Source: Actinomyces sp.
GTDB taxonomy: Bacteria; Actinomycetota; Actinomycetes; Actinomycetales; Actinomycetaceae
Reading direction: 5' to 3'
Length of the DNA stretch: 64,000 bases
Assembly: GCA_022649165.1 (NCBI GenBank)
Contig: JALCNR010000012.1
Span: 31,699-95,698 of the forward strand
Part shown: positions 20,492 to 28,485 of the stretch, piece by piece
How the letters are laid out: each line of letters begins with the position of its first letter
Position numbering within the stretch: the first letter of the stretch is position 1
Notes under the pieces: model-generated
What the model was told of the DNA's origin: nothing
Seen by the model: the letters and a program-made list of their open reading frames with translations, nothing else
The model's database searches: none
Program-made: the position numbers and the translations under genes

Positions 20492-23400
20492 TCACAGGGT
20501 GAGCAGCCCCCGCAGGTCCTCGGCCGAGATCCGCCCGTCCCCGGCGCCGCCGCCGTCGACCACCGCCGAGACGAGCGCGCGCTTGCGCTCCTGGAGCTCG
20601 AGGACCTTCTCCTCGATGGTGCCGGTGGCGGCCAGGCGATAGACGTTGACCTTCTTCGTCTGGCCGATGCGGTGCGCCCGATCGACGGCCTGCGCCTCCG
20701 CGGCGGGGTTCCACCACGGATCCATGACGTAGACGTAGTCGGCCTCGGTGAGGGTGAGTCCCGTTCCCCCAGCCTTCAAGGAGATGAGGAAGACGGGCCG
20801 TTCCCCCGAGCGGAACGACTCAATGACGGAGCCCCGGTCGCGCGTGGCCCCGTCGAGATAGGCCACCGCCATCCCGCGGCGCTCCAGGACCGCCCGGATG
20901 CGCTGGAGGAAGGACGTGAATGAGCTGAAGACCAGCACCTGATGGCCGGCGGGAACGATCTGGTCCAGCTGGTCGGCCAGCAACTCGACCTTCGCCGAAC
21001 CCACCGACGCGTAACGCTCGTCGACGAGGGCGGGGTCGAGGGCGAGCTGGCGCAGCCGCATGATCGAGGTGAGGATCTGCATGCGGTTGGCCGAGAAGTC
21101 GTCGAGGAGCCCCAGCAGCTTCGTCCGCTCCCTGGTGAGGTACTGGTCGTAGATCCGCCGGTGCTCCTCCCCCAGTTCCACCGCGACCACCGTCTCCGTC
21201 TTGTCGGGCAGATCGGGAGCGACCAGCTCCTTCGTTCGGCGCAGGATGAAGGGGGCGGTCAGGCGGTGAAGTCGGCTGAGGGCCTGTTCGTCGCCCTCGG
21301 ACTCGATCGGCCTGCGGAAGCGCTCGTTGAACACGCGCCACGCCGGGAGCAGTCCCGGGTCCGTGATCTGGAGGATCGACCACAGGTCGCCCACGGAATT
21401 CTCGACCGGCGTGCCCGTGACGGCCACGCGCCACCCCGCGTCCACGCCCATCAGGGCCGCGTGGATCGCGGTCTGCGGGTTCTTCACCGCCTGGGCCTCG
21501 TCGACGACCAGCCCCGACAGCCGGGTCCCCGCCCATTCCTCGGGCTCCATGCGCACGATCGTGTAGGACGTCACCACCACGTCCGCGCCGCGGGTCAGGC
21601 CCGCGAGCGCCAGGTCACGGCGCCGCGAGGTCGCCGGGACCACCCGCACCGCGAGATCGGGGAAGAAACGGCCGGCTTCCTGGGCCCACGTGCCCAGGAC
21701 GCTCGTGGGGGCGACCACCAGGACCGGATCCGGGGCGCGCCCCGTGCGCGCGACCGCGTCGTCCTTGAGCGCCTGGACGGCGGAGAGGACCTGCAGCGTC
21801 TTGCCCAGCCCCATGTCGTCCGCCAGGATCCCACCCAGCCCCAGACCCGCCAGCGCCGTCAGCCACTGGTGGCCGCGCACCTGATAGGGGCGCAGACGGG
21901 CGAGGGACGACGCGGGCACGGGAAGGCCCGCGAGCTCTCCGCGCCCCGAGATCGCGCCGATCCGCCGCGTCCACTCCTGGGCGGCGTCCGCATGGTCGGC
22001 GACCTCCACCACCTCCTCCCACACCCCGGCCTGGAGGACGCTGAGACGGGGCTCGTCGCCGTTCTCCGCATCGCCCAGGAGCCGTGCCTCCTCCAGGAGT
22101 TCCCGCAGCCGGGTCAGGCGGTCGCCGTCGAGGGCGACCCACGTGCCGTCGACGAGCAGGTGGTCCTCGCCACCTGCGAGCGCCTCCAGCAGATCCGCCA
22201 TCTCGACCTCGCGGCCCCCCACGACCACGCGCACCCGCAGGCCGAACCAGTCGCTGTCGCCCGCCTGGCCCAGGGTGGCCGCGATCCTCATGCCGTGCTC
22301 GTCGACGCGGGCCTCACGCACTTCCGCGGCGATGTCCCAGACCAGTCCGTCCACGTCCATGGCGCCGACGACCTCGCGGAGGAACTCCGGCGCCCGCCAC
22401 GCCGGGAATCGCAGGGTGCGCAGCTCCCCGTGCCACAGCTCGGGGGCCGCATGCAGCGCGCCGCCCGCCTCCTCGATCCGCCGTCGCACGGACTGGACGT
22501 CCGGATCCTCACGGCACTGCTCGATCGGCGCGCGCGAGACAGAGCCCCCGACCGCGTACTCGGTCCACCATCGCACCGTGACGGCGGAGGGCCCCTCAGG
22601 GCGGACGGTGGCGACGATGACGGGGTCCAGCGCCTCCGCCGTGTCGAAGGAACCGTCGGTGGACACGAGTCCGACGGCGTGGTCCAGGCGTCGGGCCCAC
22701 CGCGTCTGGAACTCGACCAGGTCGGTCCCCGGAACCACCAGTCCGCGGGGTGGAATGTGGTCGAGCAAGTCCTCCGCCCCGCCCACCTGCGCGACGCGGG
22801 TGCCGCCGTCGAGGAGCAGCAGCCCCGTGGCGGGCTCGACGCGGGGGTGCCGGTGGATCGTGTGCCCGTCCGTTGCCGCTGGGACGAGGACCAGCCCCTC
22901 CCCATCGGCGCTGGCGTCGAGCCGGAGTTGCCAGGACCGCGTGTCCAGCACCAAAGGGGTCTCAGGATCCGTGCCGGCCAGCAGGTGCACGCCTGCGCGG
23001 TCCAGACGGCGCAGCCAGGCGGCGGCCTGGTCCCCGAGCGCGTCGAGGCTCACCTCGTGGGGGGAGCGCCAGGCGGCGCCCAAGCGGGAGATCCGGTACC
23101 CCTCACGCAGCAGCGCGACATGGGTCGGGTTGAGGTCGGCCGTCACCGACGTCCACTGGGTGTTCGTGATGTCGGGCCACGAGGCGCGTCTGGTGGCCCA
23201 GCGGGTGTGCGTCCCAGGCCGCAGCGGCGTGAGCCAGATCGGCTGGGAGGGATCGTGCGTGTCGACCAGGAGCGCCATGCCCTCGCCCTGCGCGCCCGAC
23301 CTGCCGACGACCGCTTGGAGCGCCGTGCGCCACGTCGACTCCTCGGGGACCGCGCGGCGCAGGCGGTCGCGCAGCTCCAGGACGGTGGCGACGCAGTGCC

Positions 23401-23656
23401 GGCAGTCGCGTCCCACCGTGCAAGCACAGGTGAGATCCAGCCGCCCCTCGACGACCTCGATCCACGTCCGGTAGACGACTCCCGACCCGCGCACGCGCCC
23501 CTCGGCCCGCTCGGCATCATGCTCCTCGACTTCGAGCACCCGCCCAGTGCGGAAGTAGGTGAGGCCCTTCGCCCAGGTCGCAGGCCCAACCGCGGCCATG
23601 AGATCCTCATCGGTGAGGCGGGAGATCACGTCGTCGAGGGTGCGGGAGGTGGCCAT
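20492..23656 (-). CDS. SNF2-family helicase with N-terminal SWIM zinc finger
   Basis: A 1054-residue Swi2/Snf2 ATPase. The SWIM domain is near residues 77-88 (CACTVGRDCRHC, giving CxC and CxH ligands). The C-terminal half has the helicase motifs: ADDMGLGKTLQ (Walker A), VVAPTSVLGTWAQEA (Ia), VVDEAQAVKN (DEAQ, Walker B), AVTGTPVENSV (III), LVFSSFTSFLQRI (IV), LISLKAGGTGLTLTEAD (V) and DRAHRIGQTKKVNVYRL (VI). Such proteins remodel DNA-bound or RNA polymerase complexes; the exact role is open. It shares strand with dnaE2, with the SOS box between them. Confidence 0.9.
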   Translation of the reverse strand: MATSRTLDDVISRLTDEDLMAAVGPATWAKGLTYFRTGRVLEVEEHDAERAEGRVRGSGVVYRTWIEVVEGRLDLTCACTVGRDCRHCVATVLELRDRLRRAVPEESTWRTALQAVVGRSGAQGEGMALLVDTHDPSQPIWLTPLRPGTHTRWATRRASWPDITNTQWTSVTADLNPTHVALLREGYRISRLGAAWRSPHEVSLDALGDQAAAWLRRLDRAGVHLLAGTDPETPLVLDTRSWQLRLDASADGEGLVLVPAATDGHTIHRHPRVEPATGLLLLDGGTRVAQVGGAEDLLDHIPPRGLVVPGTDLVEFQTRWARRLDHAVGLVSTDGSFDTAEALDPVIVATVRPEGPSAVTVRWWTEYAVGGSVSRAPIEQCREDPDVQSVRRRIEEAGGALHAAPELWHGELRTLRFPAWRAPEFLREVVGAMDVDGLVWDIAAEVREARVDEHGMRIAATLGQAGDSDWFGLRVRVVVGGREVEMADLLEALAGGEDHLLVDGTWVALDGDRLTRLRELLEEARLLGDAENGDEPRLSVLQAGVWEEVVEVADHADAAQEWTRRIGAISGRGELAGLPVPASSLARLRPYQVRGHQWLTALAGLGLGGILADDMGLGKTLQVLSAVQALKDDAVARTGRAPDPVLVVAPTSVLGTWAQEAGRFFPDLAVRVVPATSRRRDLALAGLTRGADVVVTSYTIVRMEPEEWAGTRLSGLVVDEAQAVKNPQTAIHAALMGVDAGWRVAVTGTPVENSVGDLWSILQITDPGLLPAWRVFNERFRRPIESEGDEQALSRLHRLTAPFILRRTKELVAPDLPDKTETVVAVELGEEHRRIYDQYLTRERTKLLGLLDDFSANRMQILTSIMRLRQLALDPALVDERYASVGSAKVELLADQLDQIVPAGHQVLVFSSFTSFLQRIRAVLERRGMAVAYLDGATRDRGSVIESFRSGERPVFLISLKAGGTGLTLTEADYVYVMDPWWNPAAEAQAVDRAHRIGQTKKVNVYRLAATGTIEEKVLELQERKRALVSAVVDGGGAGDGRISAEDLRGLLTL

Positions 23657-23699
23657 CCGCCCAGTCTATCCACGTGCGCCGGAGGCGGACCGGCACGTG

Positions 23700-24323
23700 T
23701 CAGTCGTCACCGAGCCGCCCGCCCGACTCCTCCAAGTAGCAGGCCGCGCACAGGGCCTCGTACTCCGCGTCGATGCCGTCGATGGACACCTGGTCGCCGT
23801 CGAAGACGAAATGCCCGTCGATGCGCCTGCCGTTGAGGATCGCCTTGCGCCCGCACCGGCAGATCGTCTTGAGCTCCTCCAGGGAGTGGGCGATCTCCAG
23901 GAGCCGCTGGGCACCGGGGAACGCCCGGGTGCGGAAGTCCGTGCGGATCCCATAGGCGAGGACCGGGACCCCGTCGAGCACGGCGACGCGCATGAGGTCG
24001 TCGACCTGTCTGGGGGTGAGGAATTGCGCCTCGTCGACGAGCACGGCGGCGACCGGACGCGCCGCTGTGGCCGCGCCGGAGGCGGGATCGTGGACGGCCG
24101 CACGGTGGAGGAGGTCCCGGATGTCGTCGTCGGCGTCGACCAGGAGGTCCGCCCGCCGCGTGACGCCCAGGCGCGAGACGATGTCCGCCTCCCCCTTGCG
24201 GTCGATGAGCGGCTTGACCAGCAGCACCCGTTGCCCGCGTTCCTCGTAGTTGAAGGCGACCTGCAGCAGAGCCGTCGACTTGCCGGAGTTCATTGCGCCG
24301 TAGCGGAAGTACAGCTTCGCCAT
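23700..24323 (-). CDS. tdk: Thymidine kinase Tdk
   Basis: A 207-residue type II thymidine kinase that phosphorylates thymidine in the salvage pathway. Evidence: P-loop GAMNSGKSTALLQ near residue 9, Walker B/active site VLVDEAQFLTPRQVDDLM, the lasso-domain zinc cysteines CRCGRKAI and CAACY, and the thymidine-binding region IDGHFVFDGDQVSIDG. Length is normal. It lies 43 bp upstream of the helicase gene on the same strand. Confidence 0.95.
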   Translation of the reverse strand: MAKLYFRYGAMNSGKSTALLQVAFNYEERGQRVLLVKPLIDRKGEADIVSRLGVTRRADLLVDADDDIRDLLHRAAVHDPASGAATAARPVAAVLVDEAQFLTPRQVDDLMRVAVLDGVPVLAYGIRTDFRTRAFPGAQRLLEIAHSLEELKTICRCGRKAILNGRRIDGHFVFDGDQVSIDGIDAEYEALCAACYLEESGGRLGDD

Positions 24324-24378
24324 CCTCGTCGTCCTTCCCGGAGGTCCCCGCGCGATCCTACCCGGGGTCGGCGAGGCG

Positions 24379-25737
24379 TCAGCGCGGGGCCGGTGCGTCC
24401 GCCGGCTCCTCGCCCTGCCCCATCCTGGTCCGTTCCGGGCTCACCCAGGTGCCCTCGGCGCTGAATCCGAGGACGCCCCTGATGGCCGGCACGAAGGTCG
24501 TCGCCACGGTGATCGCGTTCATCTGCCAGTACCACGCCATGTAGGCGGGAGCGAAGAAGAGGTACCGCATCTTCGCCCCATGGTTGTCGAGCCACAGGGC
24601 CGCGACGATCTGCCACGACCCGACGACGGTGATGAACGCGCTGAAGACGAACACCATGTCGAGGGTGTGCTCGAACTGCTCGCTGTCGCCCGTCAGGACG
24701 AAGAAGACGATCCGCAGCGCGAGCCAGAGCGTGAAGGCGAGATAGTAGAAGCTCCAGATGATCGACCCGGTCTGGTCGAGAAGCATGACGACCTTCGGCA
24801 GGTTGAGCAGCGGATGCTTGGCGACGCGCGCGAAGTTCGTGACCCACGACTCGGTGCCGCCCTTGGCCCAGCGTTTGCGCTGGTTGTAGAGCATGGAGAA
24901 CGTGTTCGGCACGTTCATGTAGAACATGATGTCCGGCGCGAAGTCCGCCTTCCACCCGGCGTACTGCTGGTCCCAGCAGATCGAGATGTCCTCGGTCGCC
25001 CGGTCCTGGCGGAACAGCCCGACATCGATCAGGGCGTCCTTGCGGTACATCGTGTTGGCGCCAGAGTAGGCGTACATGTTGCCGAGCACCCCGATCTGGG
25101 ACCGCTTGATGATGCCGACGATCGAGGAGAACTCGACGGTCTGGGACTTCTCGACGATGAGCGAGCGGTTCTGCACGTCCATGTTCGCGGTGACGGCCGC
25201 GGTGTTTCGCCCGCCGGGGGCCAGGAAGTAGTTCATGTACTTCCACAGCGCGTCGGGCTCCGGCACGGTGTCGGCGTCGTTGGAGAGGATGAACTCCCCG
25301 CGCGCGAACCCGACGCCGATGTTGAATGCGTGGGCTTTGCCCTTGTTCTTGTCGATCCGCAGCACGCGCAGCCGGTCGTACGTCGCCGACAGACGGGCGA
25401 GGATGTCCGGTGTCGCGTCCGTCGACCCGTCGTCGCAGATCAGCACCTCATAGTTGTCGTACCTGATCTCATTCATCAGGTAGTCGATGGTCTCCTCGAT
25501 CATGACCTCCTCATTGTGCGCGGGGACCATGATCGTGATGAAGGGCTGTTCCTCCGGCGGCACCGGCCGGAAGCTCTCCTCGGTGAACTTTCCGACGTAG
25601 AAGAAGCGGTAGAACCATCCCCCGACCGTCCAGGCGACCGCCCCCATGATCGGGAACAACGACAGCACGACGGACAGCGGAGTGAAGAAGAACGTCTGCG
25701 CCCAGTGCATGAACGCGGCGACGGCGTCGCTGATCAC
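24379..25737 (-). CDS. Membrane glycosyltransferase family 2 (PgaC/IcaA-like polysaccharide synthase)
   Basis: A 452-residue processive-type GT2. Helices lie at the N-terminus (about 20-45), and several more follow the catalytic domain (about 315-430), as in poly-N-acetylglucosamine or hyaluronan synthases. Catalytic residues are intact: CDDGSTD (101-107), NDADT (153-157), TED (248-250) and QRKRW (286-290). The GTG start overlaps the upstream membrane-protein stop (GTGA), so it is the last gene of a four-gene coupled operon. The polymer made is unknown. No deacetylase, lipoprotein or export partner is near. The partner flavoprotein in the operon is not a known companion of PgaC. Confidence 0.88.
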   Translation of the reverse strand: MISDAVAAFMHWAQTFFFTPLSVVLSLFPIMGAVAWTVGGWFYRFFYVGKFTEESFRPVPPEEQPFITIMVPAHNEEVMIEETIDYLMNEIRYDNYEVLICDDGSTDATPDILARLSATYDRLRVLRIDKNKGKAHAFNIGVGFARGEFILSNDADTVPEPDALWKYMNYFLAPGGRNTAAVTANMDVQNRSLIVEKSQTVEFSSIVGIIKRSQIGVLGNMYAYSGANTMYRKDALIDVGLFRQDRATEDISICWDQQYAGWKADFAPDIMFYMNVPNTFSMLYNQRKRWAKGGTESWVTNFARVAKHPLLNLPKVVMLLDQTGSIIWSFYYLAFTLWLALRIVFFVLTGDSEQFEHTLDMVFVFSAFITVVGSWQIVAALWLDNHGAKMRYLFFAPAYMAWYWQMNAITVATTFVPAIRGVLGFSAEGTWVSPERTRMGQGEEPADAPAPR

Positions 25738-26327
25738 CGGCGCACCTCCTCGCCGACGTCCGTGTGGCCCTGGCGGAAGAGATCGCGGATGTAGCCGGTG
25801 TCGAGGTTCTGCTCGGGGGCGACGACGTAGTAGCGGGTCCCGTGCCGTGCGTCGTCGCTGCCGAAACGCTCGGAGTACATGGCCTCGAGGATCGCCCGGC
25901 GCCTGGCGAGGCCCTCCGCATCGTAGGTCGTGCGGGATGGATAGACCTTCTTCTCCCGGTGGTTGTTGCGCAGCAGCAGATAGACGCTGAATCCGAGGAC
26001 GACGACGATGATGACTGCGATCGCGATGACGAGGAAGCGAACCAGTTCGTAGCCGTCGGCGTAGGTCCAGCGGTAGATGCCCTCCCAGCTCTCCTCACGG
26101 CTCACGGAGTTGATGAGGACGACGATGGGCGCGAGCAGGACGAACCAGAACACCAGGGCCACCAGTGTCTGGCGGACCTTGAGCCACAGGTGTCCGCGCT
26201 CGTAGAACGCGTCATGGACGAAGCCCTCGACCGCCACGTCCTTCGCGCCCAGATCCACACCCGTCCGGGCGTCGTCATCCCCGCTTGCGAGCGGTCCCTC
26301 CGAGGGGGGCACGAGGCGGTCATCCAT
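25734..26327 (-). CDS. Two-helix membrane protein of the GT2 operon, unknown family
   Basis: A 197-residue protein with a 70-residue soluble N-terminus and two strong transmembrane helices (TLVALVFWFVLLAPIVVLIN and LVIAIAVIIVVVLGFSVYLLL). A cytoplasmic tail follows, rich in Arg and Tyr (KKVYPSRTTYDAEGLARRR). The size and two-helix shape recall accessory subunits such as PgaD, but I see no sequence motif to prove it. The ATG at 26327 overlaps the end of the upstream gene by eight bases, and its own stop overlaps the GT2 start. Such tight coupling suggests the products are made in fixed ratio and form a complex. Confidence 0.75.
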   Translation of the reverse strand: MDDRLVPPSEGPLASGDDDARTGVDLGAKDVAVEGFVHDAFYERGHLWLKVRQTLVALVFWFVLLAPIVVLINSVSREESWEGIYRWTYADGYELVRFLVIAIAVIIVVVLGFSVYLLLRNNHREKKVYPSRTTYDAEGLARRRAILEAMYSERFGSDDARHGTRYYVVAPEQNLDTGYIRDLFRQGHTDVGEEVRR

Positions 26328-26988
26328 GGTCGGCCATTTCCCGTTTGTTGGCGGCGATACGCTCGCGCTCACGCTCGGCCGGAGTCTCGGCCGGCACGAT
26401 CTGACTGTAGTAGGAGGTGTTCGCCATCTCCTGGCGGAGCATATAGAGGGCCGCGTCGAGGAACGCCGCCTGGCCGGAGTCGAAGAACCGCAGCAGGAGC
26501 GCGACCGTGTGCGGGTGGATCAGGTGGGCCGGGATCCGGGGGCGGGCGAAGACGGGTTCGGCAAGGATCGCCTCCGCCCTCGCGTCCAGCGCGTCGCGTC
26601 GGCGCAGGTACTCCATGCGCAGCGGATTCTCGACGACGGCTCTCAGCCGCGCCGCGACGGGAGAACGCCACAGCCAGTTGCACAGGATGTAGACGACGAG
26701 GAAGAGCAGCACGGTCGCCCCGACGAGCCCCACGGACCGCACCACCAGGAGGTGGACGCCGCCGGCGGCCACGTGAGTCGCGAAGAAGAACGCCCAGATG
26801 CCGATCGGGATGATCGAGGCGACGATCACGGACACGGAGGTGCGGCGCCGCTGTGTCCGTCGATCGAGGTCACGAACCAGGTCGCCACGCGCCTTCGTGG
26901 TGTCCTCGAGCCGCCGCAACGCGTCCAGGGTCGCGATCAGGTAGTCCCGATCCGCGCTAGAGGCCGGCGCCGTGACCGTGGCGATCAC
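26320..26988 (-). CDS. Membrane protein of the GT2 operon, unknown family
   Basis: A 222-residue protein with a helical, charged N-terminal 48 residues and two transmembrane helices (about 52-72 and 88-108). A long cytoplasmic tail ends in AERERERIAANKREMADHG. I do not recognise the family. Its GTG start overlaps the stop of the NADH-oxidase-like gene (GTGA), and its tail codons overlap the next gene. The shape resembles the neighbouring two-helix protein, so the pair may be paralogous partners or form a heteromeric scaffold; no sequence identity was established. Confidence 0.72.
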   Translation of the reverse strand: MIATVTAPASSADRDYLIATLDALRRLEDTTKARGDLVRDLDRRTQRRRTSVSVIVASIIPIGIWAFFFATHVAAGGVHLLVVRSVGLVGATVLLFLVVYILCNWLWRSPVAARLRAVVENPLRMEYLRRRDALDARAEAILAEPVFARPRIPAHLIHPHTVALLLRFFDSGQAAFLDAALYMLRQEMANTSYYSQIVPAETPAERERERIAANKREMADHG

Positions 26989-28367
26989 GCCCTCGGGTCC
27001 TGCTGGCGGACGACCGCAGCCAGGTACTTCGAGAAGGACCTCGGGTTCGCGTACCCCTGCTTGAAGTAGAAGTCGACGAACTCCAGGTCCTCCACGGTCA
27101 GTCCGCGCTCGATGGCCAGCGACATGAGATCGGCGTACGGCGATAGGTCGGTCGCCGTGCCGCGGAGCTCGAACCCGAGGATCTTGTGGGTTCCCCTCTC
27201 GTAGACGAGCCAGACCTTGTAGTAGGGATCCTCGTCGTTGTCGTCGGACGGCAGCAGGTCGTCGATGTCGAGGAACTCATTGCGGTAGGAGGCGATCTCC
27301 GCGTCGAACCCCTCCTCGATCGCCCGCTTGCGCGTGATCCCCGAGATGCACATCGTGCGAGAACCGATGTTGAGGTTGTACGTGCCCTGCGACGGGTTGA
27401 TCCTCTGACGCGGGCCCGTCAGGTTGATTGCGGCGATCTCGCCTTGGCGGAACGCATCGGAGGCGTGAGGAACGTAGACGGGCCGGGCGACGTTGGTGAG
27501 GTTCGTCGTCGAGCAGTCGCCGACGGCGAACACATCCGGGATCGAGGTGCGCATGTAGTCGTCGACGACGATCGCGCCCTTGTCGCCCAGTTCGGCCGCG
27601 TCCCCGACGAGGAAGGAGTTGGGGCGGAAGCCGGTGGCGTAGATGATCCCGTCCCCGCTGAACACCCGACCGTCGGACGTCGTGGCGATGGCCTGGCGCC
27701 GGCCACCGGGACCAGACACCTCCTCGAACTCGGTGACGACGGCTCCGGTGTGGACGTCGAGCCCCGCGCTGCGAAGCGAGTCGATGATGTCGGCGCTCAC
27801 CTCGTCGTCGACATAGCGGTCGAGGATGGTCGCGTGCGACTGCAGAAGCGTGGTCGGCACGTTCCGATAGAGCAATGCCCGGGCGATCTCGACGCCGATG
27901 GCGCCGCCGCCGATGATCACGATGCGCTTCGCCGTCTCCATGAGCGTCTTGATGCGCATGGCGTGCTCGTAGTTCTTCACGAGGTAAAGCGAATCGCGGT
28001 AGGAGCCGAAGGCCAGCGGGATTGACGGGTAGGAGCCGGTCGCCAGGACGAGCTTGTCGTAGCGGTCGGTGGACGCGGCTCCGCCCGCGGGCGTGACCTC
28101 GAGGGTCTTGGCGTCGGTGTCGACCCGGCAGATCTCGGTGTTGACGCGCACGACAATGCCCTGCCGTTCCAGGGCGGGGACATCGGTGTAGCTCTTGAGC
28201 TTCTCGAAATGCCGGTCCCCGCGCAGGTACAACGGGATCGACTGCGCGATGAAACCGATCGAGCCCTGTTTCTCGTACATGACGACTTCGGCGTCCGGGT
28301 ACTCCTCTCGCGCGCGCAACGCGCAGGAGATCCCCGCATGAGAGCCGCCGACGATCACTACTCGCAT
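26985..28367 (-). CDS. NADH oxidase/CoA-disulfide reductase-like flavoprotein lacking the redox Cys
   Basis: A 460-residue protein of the NADH oxidase/peroxidase and CoA-disulfide reductase group. It starts MRVVIVGGSHAGISCALRA (FAD site), has the NAD fold IVIIGGGAIGVEIARALL, the second FAD motif DVFAVGDCSTTNL, and the family C-terminal dimerisation domain with QGYANPRSFSKYLAAVV. In active family members residue 42 is the redox cysteine, in a context like SFLSCGIALY. Here the segment is GFIAQSIPLYL and residue 42 is Gln. Disulfide or sulfenate chemistry is therefore not possible in the usual way; it may be an NADH-binding sensor or a different flavin oxidase. It is the first gene of the GT2 operon, with GGGAGAGG before the ATG. 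Confidence 0.85.
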   Translation of the reverse strand: MRVVIVGGSHAGISCALRAREEYPDAEVVMYEKQGSIGFIAQSIPLYLRGDRHFEKLKSYTDVPALERQGIVVRVNTEICRVDTDAKTLEVTPAGGAASTDRYDKLVLATGSYPSIPLAFGSYRDSLYLVKNYEHAMRIKTLMETAKRIVIIGGGAIGVEIARALLYRNVPTTLLQSHATILDRYVDDEVSADIIDSLRSAGLDVHTGAVVTEFEEVSGPGGRRQAIATTSDGRVFSGDGIIYATGFRPNSFLVGDAAELGDKGAIVVDDYMRTSIPDVFAVGDCSTTNLTNVARPVYVPHASDAFRQGEIAAINLTGPRQRINPSQGTYNLNIGSRTMCISGITRKRAIEEGFDAEIASYRNEFLDIDDLLPSDDNDEDPYYKVWLVYERGTHKILGFELRGTATDLSPYADLMSLAIERGLTVEDLEFVDFYFKQGYANPRSFSKYLAAVVRQQDPRA

Positions 28368-28485
28368 GCGCCTCTCCCGTCCTCGGGCGTATAGGTGTCG
28401 CAGTCACTGTAATACGTCGCGCCCAAGCAAAGCGACCCCGGCGTGGCCCCGACCGTGGCGGGTCCGCGACAGCACGCGAGGTCAC

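Noticed and set aside
20942..23836. Long plus-strand reading frame antisense to the SNF2 helicase
   Set aside because: Same reason: high-GC shadow of a gene with all helicase motifs on the other strand.
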